Part shown: one piece after another, positions 9,476 through 20,158 of the stretch
Layout: every line of letters begins with the position of its first letter
Numbering within the stretch: position 1 is the first letter of the stretch
Program-made: the position numbers and the translations under genes
Assembly (NCBI GenBank): GCA_030674155.1
Contig: CM060336.1
Coordinates: 1,427,842-1,491,841 of the forward strand
Direction: 5' to 3'
From: Stramonita haemastoma
Lineage: Eukaryota > Mollusca > Gastropoda > Neogastropoda > Muricidae
Length of the DNA: 64,000 bases
Notes under the pieces: model-generated
What the model was told of the DNA's origin: nothing
Seen by the model: the letters and a program-made list of their open reading frames with translations, nothing else
Database searches by the model: none

Positions 9476-11084
9476 GTAGAAAAGACATCTTCAATGACAA
9501 AAAAACAACAACAAAAGACATTAGTGCTTTTACACTTTTTTCCTGCTGTTAAATGCTTTCCTCATGATGGAAACTTTGAAGTTAAAAAAAAAGAAAAGAA
9601 AAGAAAGAAAAAAAAGATGCAGTTTGACTCTTGTTTAAAACCAATCGATGATTTCCAGAACTGGACTCATTTTCTAAATTTGTTGTTTCAAGAAGTATCA
9701 CCCGTGACTTCATCATATCAAACAGATCTCATCAAAAGAACCTGTCAAACAGGGATTTGATTTTTGTTTTATTTTCATTTTGTTCAGTTCCCACCAAAAT
9801 CTTTTACTTTGGCTGATAATGGTGTGGGGAAGAGAAGGGGTGGGGGGGGGATGCATTCACCACCGTTAAACAATTTTCTCGTCACTGGTTTTCAGTTGAA
9901 CCAGAATATCTTCCACCTTTCTATGCCTTTCAATTTCCCACCTGACTTGATGCCTGTGGATGTGTGTCTGTTGGGGGGGGGGGGGGTTCAAGAGGGGGGA
10001 CAACGCTTGGCTGTCTTCAGATGTGGCAGATTTGAAACGCCTTTTGCTGCAATCCTGCAGGGTTTTCTTCTTCTTCAGCGTGGTCTAACTATGGCTGTCT
10101 GTCATAGGAGTGAAAAAGCCACACACACGTCAAGTGCCTGACAAGTCAGTGTCTGATGTCTGATGTCGGCATGTGCAGGGTTTTGAACAGCAGGTCATCT
10201 TGGCTTTGCTGTTCAAGTCTGTCTTCCCTCATGTGGCCGGCCTGCCTGCCTGGTAAGGTCTGCTGCCCTGCTGGGTGGAAAGGCCTGCAAAATATTGATT
10301 TTTTTTTTGATTTTTTTTTTAAAGCTCAAAGAGTATCTCCATCGGTGAAAATGAGTATCTTTTATTCGGGGAGGTGGGTCAGTGTCTTCATCTCCAACCT
10401 TTTTTTTGGTGGAAAAAAGACGAGGTGTTCAGTGTTGGTGCCAATGAGAAAATCTGGGTGTGTGCCATGTTTGCTTTCTACCAAGTGCACAGTGGACATT
10501 GTTCTTCCGTGGAGCTCATGTTGTAACAGTACAGAGACTGGTTAGACCTCACCCAGTCTTGCTGCAGTCAGTTTCGTCCTGTCTTGAGATTGTGTGTATA
10601 TGCAAGATAGAAGTTTGAGTATTCCTTGGACACAGCTTTATTTATACAACTTTTTTCTTCTTCTATGAGTGTGTTGTGTGGTACAGTGTGGTACAGTGTG
10701 GTACAGTGTGGTGCCTGTACGTCATCATTTATCCACTTACTTCTCTCCAAGTTCACGTTTTCTCAGAAAGATTTTTGTATACAAGTCACGAATGTGTTTA
10801 TTGTATGCCGTCCACTTTCTGATCCCAGGACATTGCAGTGTTGTTGTTTTTTGTGATTCTTCACTGCCTGTACCTCTTCTTCCTCTTGAAGGTGGTTCAG
10901 TGCTTTGGGGTCTTGAGGTTCACAAAATATTTCCAACTCTCTTGTTAAAAAACGTCACACTTCAAAACCTTCCTGTGTACATTGCTCCCACTTGTATTTT
11001 TCTCAGTATATGCAGTATTTGTTCACAAGGGAGACTTTTCCATAATGGTGTATGGAATTTTTTTTTTTAGTTTGTATTTGTTCA

Positions 11085-11205
11085 GATTTTTTTTTCATTC
11101 CTTGGCTGGAGCTCAGAGATTCATCTGTGGTGAGATTTTTGCATATGCGACCATTTTTCCTCCTCATTTTGGTAGCCACATTCCGACTTCGGGGATGGTG
11201 TCTGT
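11085..11205 (-). mobile_element. SINE family C tail fragment
   Basis: Reverse fragment: TTCCTTGGCTGGAGCTCAGA, GGTGAGATTTTTGCATATG and GTAGCCACATTCCGACTTC match the tail of the complete family C copies. Confidence 0.75.
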
Positions 11206-11639
11206 TTGAAATAATTCCTGCCCAATCTTTAAGTGAACATAATTTGAAAGTACTGATGAAGGATTGTGTTAATATCCTGTGGCTTATGCTCTTTGTCACC
11301 AAGTTCAGTGATGCTGCCTTGTGTCAAACAGGTGATAACAGCTCTGAGGCTGTACAGGCTTGTTGTCTTTTGCCTTATGGTGTAGGAAGGTTCCCTGTCA
11401 ACATCCAGTACAGACTGTTTCTTTCATGTCAAATTCCTACATTCCCCAGTTTTGTGCTTTTTTTTTTTTAAACCCTGAAGAGAACTATGGAGAAATGGTG
11501 TTGGTTGTTACTTAAAGTCTTCAGTCACAAGGTTCATTTTTTTCTGTATTTGCAGGGTTACAAGTGAACAGATTACTTTGTCACAAGTCAGTTCATTCTC
11601 CAGAGAGCTCCATGGTTGACTCGAGTTGGTTGATGTACA

Positions 11640-11930
11640 TTTTTTTCTCCATGTGCTGTGTTATGTTTTCTCCATGTGCTGTATTATGTTTTCTCCATGT
11701 GCTGTGTTATGTTTTCTCCATGTGCTGTATTATGTTTTCTCCACGTGCTGTATTATGTTTTCTCCACGTGCTGTGTTAGGTTTTCTCCACGTGCTGTGTT
11801 AGGTTTTCTCCACGTGCTGTGTTAGGTTTTCTCCATGTGCTGTATTATGTTTTCACCATGTGCTGTATTAGGTTTTCTCCATGTGCTGTGTTAGGTTTTT
11901 TCCATGTGCTGCATTATGGTGCCAAGTTTT
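11640..11930. repeat. 23-bp minisatellite
   Basis: About 12 copies of TTTTCTCCATGTGCTGTGTTATG-like units (motif TTCTCCATGTGCTGT); substitutions are at two positions (catg/cacg, ttatg/ttagg). Confidence 0.95.
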
Positions 11931-12138
11931 TTGTCAGTGTGGTCATTTTAAGAACTGGTTCTAATTCATGATGTTTTGGTTTGGTTTTGGGTGACGATTT
12001 TCGGGTAGCTTTTTTTTTTTTTTAATTTTGAATTGCATGCTTCTTTTGTTGTTGTTTTTTTAAAATTATGAATTGAATGCTTTTGTTTTTGGTGCCATGC
12101 AGATTTGGTGCATTTTTGTAAGCAGGGTAGAGGAGAAA

Positions 12139-12735
12139 GCTTGGTGTTACTTCTTCTCCATTGTCCAACTCTCAGACAGCAACAGTGCTGTCTGTGATAG
12201 GAGCGAACATGTGTCATTGAAAAAGCTTGGTTTTACTTCTTCTCCTTTGTCCAACTCTCAGACAGCAACAGTGCTGTCTGTGATAGGAGCGAACATGTGT
12301 CATTGAAAAAGCTTGGTTTTACTTCTTCTCCTTTGTCCAACTCTCAGACAGCAACAGTGCTGTCTGTGATAGGAGCGAACATGTGTCATTGAAAAAGCTT
12401 GGTTTTACTTCTTCTCCATTGTCGAACTCTCAGACAGCAACAGTGCTGTCTGTGATAGGAGCGAACATGTGTCAAGGAAAAAGCCTGGTTTTACTTCTTC
12501 TCCTTTGTCCAACTCTCAGACAGCAACAGTGCTGTCTGTGATAGGAGCCAACATGTGTCAAGGAAAAAGCCTGGTTTTACTTCTTCTCCTTTGTCCAACT
12601 CTCAGACAGCAACAGTGCTGTCTGTGATAGGAGCCAACATGTGTCATTGAAAAAGCTTGGTTTTACTTCTTCTCCTTTGTCCAACTCTCAGACAGCAACA
12701 GTGCTGTCTGTGATAGGAGCCAACATGTGTCAAGG
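12139..12735. repeat. 86-bp tandem array with perfect palindrome
   Basis: About seven copies at exactly 86-base spacing (12139, 12225, ...). Each contains CAGACAGCA-4 nt-TGCTGTCTG, a 9-bp stem. The unit equals the head of the family E repeat whose body follows directly at 12740. Confidence 0.95.
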
Positions 12736-13010
12736 TGCTGTTTGATGCCTGACAAGTCAGGCCCAGCGTATCCAACTTCAGCATGGGAGAGAATTGCTGT
12801 TTTTGAAGTCTTTCTGGGAAAAAAAGAGTCAGCAGAATGGACCAAGAAGTTAGAAAATGGACAAGAAGGAGATGACAGGAAGATAAAGACTAAAGGCAGA
12901 AACAAAGAGAGGGGTAGAAAAGAGGGAATTCCTAGCACAGAATTTCCAGAAGGTGGGGATGCTATTTACTCTGACAGGCCCCCAGCATCCCCACTGGGGA
13001 CTCTATTACT
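12736..13010 (+). mobile_element. Interspersed repeat family E copy
   Basis: Contains GCCTGACAAGTCAGGCCCAG, AATGGACCAAGAAG, ATTCCTAGCACAGAATTTCC and CTGACAGGCCCCCAGCATCC in order. Its head is amplified into the adjoining 86-bp array and its end runs into a 44-bp array. Confidence 0.88.
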
Positions 13011-13520
13011 GAACAGGTACCAGAGCATAAGGTATATCTAGAGAGACTATTACTGAACAGGTACCAGAGCATAAGGTACATCTAGAGAGACTATCACTGA
13101 ACAGGTACCAGAGCATAAGGTGTATCTAGAGAGACTATTACTGAACAGGTACCAGAGCATAAGGTATATCTAGAGAGACTATTACTGAACAGGTACCAGA
13201 GCATAAGGTGTATCTAGAGAGACTATTACTGAACAGGTACCAGAGCATAAGGTATATCTAGAGAGACTATTACTGAACAGGTACCAGAGCATAAGGTATA
13301 TCTAGAGAGACTATTACTGAACAGGTACCAGAGCATAAGGTATATCTAGAGAGACTATTACTGAACAGGTACCAGAGCATAAGGTATATCTAGAGAGACT
13401 ATTACTGAACAGGTACCAGAGCATAAGGTATATCTAGAGAGACTATTACTGAACAGGTACCAGAGCATAAGGTATATCTAGAGAGACTATTACTGAACAG
13501 GTACCAGAGCATGAAAGTAC
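13007..13520. repeat. 44-bp minisatellite
   Basis: About 11.6 copies of a unit starting CTGAACAGGTACCAGAGCAT and ending CTAGAGAGACTATTA, very uniform; starts exactly at the end of the family E copy. Confidence 0.96.
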
Positions 13521-13904
13521 ATCTAGAGCTGCTGCTACCTACCTGCTGTTTTATGTATGGTTCTGCTCTTAAAGCAAGCAATAAATTGAAAGAAAAAAAG
13601 TGACCATTTATTGTTTAGCATAGCTGAGGGGGTCTGCTGCATGGGTAACAGCTTGCCCTCCATACTTATCCAGGCTTTGTGCTCTAAAGACAAGAGCATA
13701 AGTCCATAGTCTTCCGGACTGACGGTGACCTGTGTGTTGTATAGCTTGACTGTGGCCATGGACTCTACAGGCACTAAGCCATCACTTGTCTGTCAGCTCC
13801 AGGTGAGAGAGAGGTCCAGTCTGCTTCTGTCGTTCAGTCCCTTCTGAAATAAATAAATTTTAAAAGTTGGTGTTACTGAAGAACTTTGCAATGTAATGGA
13901 ATGT

Positions 13905-14000
13905 CACAGAAAAGTGTGATGTGATTCCCAGGTGGGATGAGCTTTGTCAGAGAGCACACTCTGGGTGACTGACCCCCAGACTGTTAAGCTGGGGAACACA
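13905..14000 (+). repeat. Interspersed repeat family G fragment
   Basis: GTGATTCCCAGGTGGGATGA and TGTTAAGCTGGGGAACAC are shared with 63090-63175 and, inverted, with 16870-16960. Class unknown. Confidence 0.75.
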
Positions 14001-14574
14001 CAACAATGACCGAAAAGTGTTTGGAGTAGGGGTGGGGGTGAGGGGATTGTTTGGGGCTTTTTGTTTTTGTTTTGGGTTAGGAGGGGGTTTTCTGTTGTTT
14101 TAGGAAGTTGGGGGTGGGGCGGGATTATTGATAGTGTTATCTATTCATGAAGAAAAAATTGAAAGAAATCCAAAACATGCTGAATGAAATGACTTGTTTT
14201 AACTCCCCCTCCCCCTCCCCAAATAACTGGAGGCCAGGTGTTTTTATGTAGATGTTTTGTACTTGCAATTATTTCACTGAAATAATTTTGAAAGCTCAAT
14301 GTTTTAACTGAAGCCATTTTGAAAGTTTTAATAGTTTGCTGATGTTATTTTTGGAAAAGTTTTCAGTTGTTATTGTTAGTTGATTTGGATGAAGAGGAGT
14401 TGTCCTACCCTTTTTGTCATGGTCTTTGATAGAATGTGAAATGACGATAAAAATGTATGTGCAAGGCTGAAAATATGGCTTGTACTACGTTATGTTCTGC
14501 CCAAACCAACTATTCCAGATGACGTATATCACCAGGAGATGAGCAATAGTATGTCTGTTCAGAACTGGTGACCA

Positions 14575-14800
14575 AGAAAACCAGGCTTGTGTGTGTGATT
14601 CATTATGAGGATAAACATATAATACAATTGATACAACCAGGCTTGTACGTGTGATTTATTATGAGGGCTAAACATACAATACAATCTGCATAACCAGGCT
14701 TGTATGTGTGATACATTATGAGGGATAAACATACAATCTATACAACCAGGCTTGTATGCATGATACATTATGAGGGATAACATATACAATCTGTATAATC
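14575..14800. repeat. ~55-bp minisatellite, four copies
   Basis: Degenerate copies with AACCAGGCTTGTATGTGTGA and CATTATGAGGGATAAACATA cores. Confidence 0.9.
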
Positions 14801-15177
14801 TACAGAAGAGAATGAGGAGGGGGTAGGGAGGGTGGAGGTGTTTATGGAATTTTTGATTGAAAATATGAAGTTGTGGATTTTAAACTGTATACCACCTGTA
14901 TGAATGTAGTAGTTGTTTTTGGTGAGGTTTTTTTGGGTTATTTTTACCAAATGTTTTACATGTCCAGATGTTTTGGTTTGAAGTCAGTTATTTGCGAGAA
15001 AATTTGTTGATTTTTTAAAGGTACGAATTAAGTTATTATGAAGTGGTGAGGTGTTTTTTTTTCCCTCTTGACTGATTGAAAATATTTTGTATTATCTGTG
15101 ATTTGTTTGAAATAAAAATGTTGAAAAAAAGCATTGCTTTAATTGTCCTTTTTTTCCCAAAACCTTGCCTGAGTCAT

Positions 15178-15475
15178 AAACTACGCTACACTACACTGCG
15201 CTACACTACATTACACGACACTGCGTTACACTGCACAACACCCCACTACACCATACCACACTACACTATGCTACACTTCAATGCACTACTCTACACTGCT
15301 CCACACTACACTACACTGCACTACACTACACTACACCATACCACACTACACAACACTATGCTACACTTCAATGCACTACTCTACACTGCTCTACATACAC
15401 AACACTGCTCTTCACTACACCACACCACACTACTATACAAGTCGTACATTACACTCACTACACTACACTGCCCAA
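15178..15475. repeat. CTACA pentamer-rich region
   Basis: Short-period repeats of CTACA/CACTA with a longer duplicated segment (CTACACTTCAATGCACTACT at two places). Confidence 0.92.
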
Positions 15476-15479
15476 GAAG

Positions 15480-15665
15480 AATGAGGTGGCCTTGTAGTTA
15501 GAGCACTGTGGTTGTGATCTCATGGCCCAGGTTCAAGCAGCCACTGAGACGCCTGTTCAAGGGGATTTTCCCCTGAAAGTCTTTCAGATGACACTACAAA
15601 CCCCAGGTCCCATGTGCAAACACACCCAGAACATCTTGCATGTTAAAACCTGGAAAGATTCTATC
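15480..15665 (+). mobile_element. SINE family B, 5' part
   Basis: tRNA-like head GTGGCCTTGTAGTTAGAGCA and body GATTTTCCCCTGAAAGTC, TTTCAGATGAC, CCATGTGCAAACACACCCAG. Confidence 0.72.
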
Positions 15666-15837
15666 ACATCGTAATTGATGACAGGAAATTCTGAAAATCT
15701 GATCTCACCGAAAAAAAGAAGAAAGTTTTAATATTGGATGAGACAAGTTTTGATATGGCTGTTGTGGTTCTCAATATCAATTGACTTACTAGATTAGTCT
15801 GATTCTCTGTGGTGCTTCATTTCAGTGTGCACAGGTT

Positions 15838-16262
15838 TCAATGTAATCAGTGGTCTAGAGGTAACGTGCCTGCCTATAAAGCGAAAAGTCTGGGGGGGTG
15901 CCATGGTTCGAATCCCATTTGGGCCCAAAACTTTCTCCCCATCCATTAAACCATGAGTGGTGGTCTGGATGCTAGTCTTTCGGGTGAGATGATAAACTGA
16001 GGTCCCGTATGTTACACATCATTATTTAGCGCACATAAAAGAACCCATGGCAACAAGAGCGTTGTCCCTGGCAAAATTCTGTAGAAAAAAGCCACTCTGA
16101 TAGGAAAACAAATACAGCTGCAAACAGGAAAAAGAAAACAAAAAAAAGGGTGGCGCTGCACTTGTGGCAAGGCACTCTCCCTGGGGAGAGCAGCCCGAAT
16201 TTCATGCAGAGAAATCTGCTGACATAAGAATTGTCTCCACATGTGGGCATGGTGGCAACACA
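15838..16262 (+). mobile_element. SINE-like family F copy
   Basis: tRNA-like head AGTGGTCTAGAGGTAACGTG with box-B GGTTCGAATCCC, then a ~350-base body including AAAGAACCCATGGCAACAAG and CTCTCCCTGGGGAGAGCAGC, a short palindrome also seen inverted at 62265-62330. Confidence 0.8.
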
Positions 16263-16275
16263 AACAGCATCTAGA

Positions 16276-16597
16276 TCTACCTCCTGTTAAAAAAAGTTAA
16301 AGTTAAGTCTGTCCCGAGCCATAAGGCTCATCAGCCGGTGCTTATCCCGGTTTCTGTGGCGTTAAGCGACTGAGAGTCATAGACTCCCCCCTGGATAGGA
16401 CGCCAGTCTATCGCAGGGTTAACCCCCAACACAAGGTTGGTACCCCTTTTACACCTGGGTGGGTGAGAAAATAGCCGTAAAGTGCCTTTTCCAAGGGCAC
16501 AACGCCATAGCGGAATAGCTGGGATCGAACCCGCAACCTTTAGATTACGAGTACAACGCCCTAACCACTAGGCCACAGCGGCGGCTCTACCTCCTGT
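16276..16597 (-). mobile_element. SINE family A with 12-bp target-site duplication
   Basis: Body 16288-16585 in reverse orientation, head at the high end. The direct repeat TCTACCTCCTGT flanks it at 16276-16287 and 16586-16597. Such a duplication is the signature of LINE-driven retrotransposition and fixes both element ends. Confidence 0.93.
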
Positions 16598-16864
16598 GGT
16601 TTGTACTAAATGCATGTTGCACAGAGAAACTTCAGATTATCGTCTCATCCCCAAATCAACCAACAAGACCATTACACATGGTCTAGTTATTTGGGAAAAG
16701 TCTGGTTTTCAGATGGGGTCAGCTCCATGATTTGCCATTTCCTGAACAGGTGACTGACATGTAGACCACTGATCCAGGCTGCTGTGCTAACTGTCATGCG
16801 CTTGCCCTCACAGTCCAGGACCAATGAGGGATCAAGAGACCAGAACAAGCTGCTGTTGTTGCTA

Positions 16865-17040
16865 GGCATTCCTCAGCCTAACACCCTGGTGTCAACCAGA
16901 ATAGGCACTCTCTGACTCACCCATCCCACCTGGGAATCACTGTGAGATTGAAAGTACACACTGGATGAGAAGTTTGTGTGTATGACTGTTTTCTAGTAAT
17001 CTGCCACATAGGCAGCCATACTCCGACTTCAGAGGATTTT
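16865..17040 (-). repeat. Interspersed repeat family G copy
   Basis: Reverse counterpart of 63005-63182: CCCACCTGGGAATCACTGTG, then GCCACATAGGCAGCCATACT and CCGACTTCAGAGG. Confidence 0.78.
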
Positions 17041-17744
17041 TTTTCTCCATAAAAAGAAAGTAGTCACGGCTGAAGACAACCTGAACACATTTCATAATTT
17101 AATAATATATAATATCATATAGAACATTTTAATGTAGGCTTTGGCACTTAGCTTACACCAATAACCAACACAGCTTTTTAGCCTAGGTCAAACCAAGGAC
17201 TTAAATCTTTCATACTGTGTTTACATTGAAATAAATCTTCAGTAAAACAACACACTTACAAACAAGAAGTTGTACTGACGTAAAAATGGTTCACACACAC
17301 TCAGGAGAAAATTACCACCAACAAAACCATATGTTTTTTTTTTCACATGACATTTAATAATAAACACATTGTTTGCAGGTAAATTTTGCATCCCTGAGTT
17401 TGATGCAATGTTAAAACATTGCCAAAGATGACTCAAAACATGAACTCATATATGTGAAATCAAATTGCACTGCCTGGTCAGTCTACACATACAAGACCTT
17501 ATGGAGGTTCACCCTAGGAAGACAATCCACAACTAAGGTGTCCACACCACAACGATAGAAAAAGAAAATCACTCTGGAAAAAATCCACCAACCATCTGAA
17601 AAATGGGTAAAGTGCAACTCAAAGAAGACTTTCAAAACAGAAAAAAAAAATGTCTCACCCAGCCTGGTCCTCTCTCTACTGAAGGCTTAAAAAACACGCA
17701 CACACAACTGTAAAAATATAGATACCCATGAGCATTTTTTTCCT

Positions 17745-17880
17745 TTTCAGTATTATTTTTAGGATAATGGAATAAGCACCCATGTGCTTTGTTTTACAAC
17801 CAGTCCCAGTGTGTATGCAGTTTTGTAAATGTTGTCATCCGTTCCCACCAGTACACAATGGCCTTCTCTTCCAAAAAGTG
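17745..17880 (-). mobile_element. SINE family B tail fragment
   Basis: TAATGGAATAAGCACCCATG, CCAGTCCCAGTGTGTATGCA and GTTGTCATCCGTTCCCACCA match the tail of family B in reverse. Confidence 0.75.
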
Positions 17881-18117
17881 AAATGGGTTTTGACCTGAAA
17901 ACACCAAGACTTGTTGATCACATTTCATCAGAAAAACAAAACAAACAAAAGAAACAAAACAAGAAATCTCCCACAAACAACAAAAAAGAAAAGAAGAAAA
18001 ACAAGGGCAGTGTACTGTGCAGGCAAAAGAGAGGGGTGTAGAACTGTTTGAACTACACCACTTAGTTCTTTTTTAAAAGATCAATTTAACCCTTGTATAT
18101 TTTACTCCCATCATATG

Positions 18118-18119
18118 TA

Positions 18120-18152
<33 letters not shown>

Positions 18153-18215
18153 GTGTGTGTATGTATGTGTGTGTGTGCCTGCGTGCGTGCATGCATGCGT
18201 GCATGTGTGTGTGTT
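18118..18215. repeat. (TG)n with TGCG and ATGC variants
   Basis: Alternating purine-pyrimidine tract of about 95 bases. Confidence 0.95.
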
Positions 18216-18639
18216 GTGTGAATGCATACACTTGCATTTCCTTGTGAATTAACATGTGCATACTTATGTGTGTGAATGTGTGAACACAGAACCATGCGTG
18301 AACAAGCATGCACAAATTCGTTCATCATATAGTGTAAACCCTGCTTTGAGCTGGACACAGAAATCTGATGTCAGTTGTCATACTATACAATCTGCAACAC
18401 AATCATACTGCATCCTGCCATCTTTTCATACAAAAACATCATATGTCGACACATTTATATACATTCCCATAAAAGGAGAGAGGCACAGGTTCCAGCTGTG
18501 CACACTTTTTTTTTGCACAAGGTCGCCGAAAGTCCACATGAGGGGTGAAAGCTGGCGTGATGGCAGAAAAATGGCTTCCTGCTTTTATAAACACATTCCT
18601 TTTCACTGTTCACTGAGATTACGTCAAAGTTCTGAGAGG

Positions 18640-18905
18640 CAAGTCAAGTGCTCTTCACCTATCATGTACCTCTCATACCCTGGGGGAACCAATGAAGATT
18701 TCGCAACCAGCTTCCTCCACTCCCCATGGTCCTCTGCCCTCCACAGTAGATCTCTCCACCCAAGGCCTGTCCACTCTCTGATGTTGTCTTCCCATCGTTT
18801 CCTCTGTCTGCCTCTCTGACTCCTTCCCCTTACTGTTCCCTGTAGGACTGTCTTGGCCAGTCTAGATGTTTGTGTGACATGCCCAAACCACTTAAGTTTG
18901 CGTTT
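18640..18905 (-). pseudogene. 3' fragment of a second LINE family (RT C-terminus)
   Basis: Read on the minus strand from 18902, one frame stays open for more than 80 codons: KLKWFGHVTQTSRLAKTVLQ, then GRQRKRWEDNIREWTGLGW, and W-R-K-L-V-A. This is the WFGHV ... RGRxxKRWxDNIxEWTG tail typical of invertebrate LINE reverse transcriptases. It differs from the 33.6-34.1 kb copy, so two LINE families are represented. No upstream RT domain is visible and no start is evident; it is a truncated copy lying in the region downstream of the photolyase gene. Confidence 0.78.
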
Positions 18906-19404
18906 TTTTCACAAAGTCAGGATCTCTTTCATATGTGTTCCTATAAGCGTTCTACTGATTCTGATAAAGTCGTTAGTCGTAAAAAGCAAGTATGAGGTAA
19001 GTATCAGAAAAATATTTCTGAGGTGTCCGAGGTTGTTGTCAGTGAACCACACAACTTGACTTCTCCCTCATCCACTTCTTGAGGAGTCACTGAGGCAGTG
19101 CACTGCACCACTTCTCCACACAGCGCACCCTGGGTCAGCTGAGCCTGGCCATAGCTGTCAGTGTCCCACACTTTCAGCTCCTTTCAGCTGCTAATCAGCC
19201 CAGCCCAGCTGTGGCCAGCTGGTGCTATTTATAGCAGGAGCTGACCACACATGGACTAGGGTAAAAGGAAGGAGCATGCTAAATTTAGCACTCTTGACTG
19301 GCCCTACTGAGTGATGTTGGATTTGTGCACTGAGTGGCAGACTCCATCCCCTCCCTCTGCAGGTGAGGAAGCAAGATCCACCACACACTTCACCAACACG
19401 ACTG

Positions 19405-19520
19405 GTAAAAAAAAAGGTAAAGGTGTCCCATAATCTGTGTGGTCGTAGGAGAGCATGGCATCAGAGACCTCAGCTTCTCAGGGGCCAGCATGTTGAGGGC
19501 GGCACCCAACTCCTCTCCCT
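19405..19520 (-). mobile_element. SINE family D tail fragment
   Basis: AAGGTGTCCCATAATCTGTG, CATCAGAGACCTCAGCTTCT and GGCCAGCATGTTGAGGGCGG match full copies at 45578 and 62680. Confidence 0.78.
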
Positions 19521-19709
19521 CAAAATATTTACACTGGATGAGTTATTAAACAACCTTTCAGAACTTCTCGAGAGGCAAAAGTTTTTCACATTCTGTCTTG
19601 TTTCTCTCTCCCCTCATCATCTCTGCTGAGGAAAGTCTGGTTATGAACCGTGGTTTGTCTTTCAGCAACCAGTGGGGACTGTCTGTCTATTTATATATTT
19701 TTTTTTTGG

Positions 19710-19812
19710 TGCCTCAGCTACAACTCAGAGGCTCACCAATCGTAAGACTTTGCGTATGCTAATCCTTTATTTTTTAACCCACCATTAAGGTAGCCGTATT
19801 CTGGCTTCAGGG
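19710..19812 (-). mobile_element. SINE family C tail fragment
   Basis: GCTACAACTCAGAGGCTCAC and AAGGTAGCCGTATTCTGGCT in reverse, matching the tail of family C. It carries a TTTATT that would read AATAAA on the photolyase strand at 19766-19771, a possible but unproven poly(A) signal. Confidence 0.7.
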
Positions 19813-19874
19813 AGAGATTGTCCAGAGTTCACACATTGTCTTTCTGCTGCCAGTGGATGACTGTCCACACACTT

Positions 19875-20100
19875 CACACAGCTGTGGTGATCCCTCATTT
19901 GGCCTTGCTCTTCTTCTCTTTCACACAACTTCTTCTCTTTCACACAACTGTGCAATCCTTCCACATTCTTCACTTTGCCTTCTCTTCTTCTCTTTCACAC
20001 AATTTGTGTGTATCCCTCATTTGCCTTGCTCTTCTTCTCTTTCACACAACATCTTTTCTTTCACACAACTATGGTGATCCCTCATTTAGCCTTGCTCTTC
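19875..20100. repeat. Tandem array derived from the end of the photolyase last exon
   Basis: Degenerate copies of GATCCCTCATTTGGCCTTGC and TCTTCTTCTCTTTCACACAA at about 19880, 19970 (partial), 20010 and the genic copy at 20075-20105. On the minus strand the copies at about 19880 and 20010 keep the AAGAGCAAGGC(C)AAATGAGGG string, that is the exon's K-S-K-A-K-stop coding end. Confidence 0.85.
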
Positions 20101-20158
20101 TTCTCCTTCCCCTCTCCCCCACTCTCAGCCTTCCTCTTCTTTGGACTGTTGGCTTTAC
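20082..20158 (-). CDS. phr6-4: Last photolyase exon with nuclear-localisation tail
   Basis: The acceptor CTTTCTGTGCAG precedes a 77-base exon that joins in phase to the donor GGAG|GTGAGG at 20669. It encodes 25 residues: SPKKRKAE, then acidic-glycine [12 protein letters not shown] and TGA at 20084-20082. The basic cluster is a classical NLS. If the donor at 20669 is not used, translation runs into EVTRG and stops at 20649, giving a protein without the NLS. A tandem array derived from this exon's end lies immediately downstream. Confidence 0.82.

Larger units (their letters stand above)
9284..20081. other. Interval between the convergent nucleobindin and photolyase genes
   Basis: About 10.8 kb without a supported gene. 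It should hold both 3' UTRs, several minisatellites (11640, 12139, 13005, 14575, 15178), SINE copies (15480, 15838, 16288, 17745, 19405, 19710), family G copies (13905, 16865), a LINE tail (18640) and a (TG)n tract (18118). The stretches 9300-11600 and 14000-14570 and 17050-17740 are AT-rich, non-repetitive, and show no coding signal I can defend. Confidence 0.7.
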
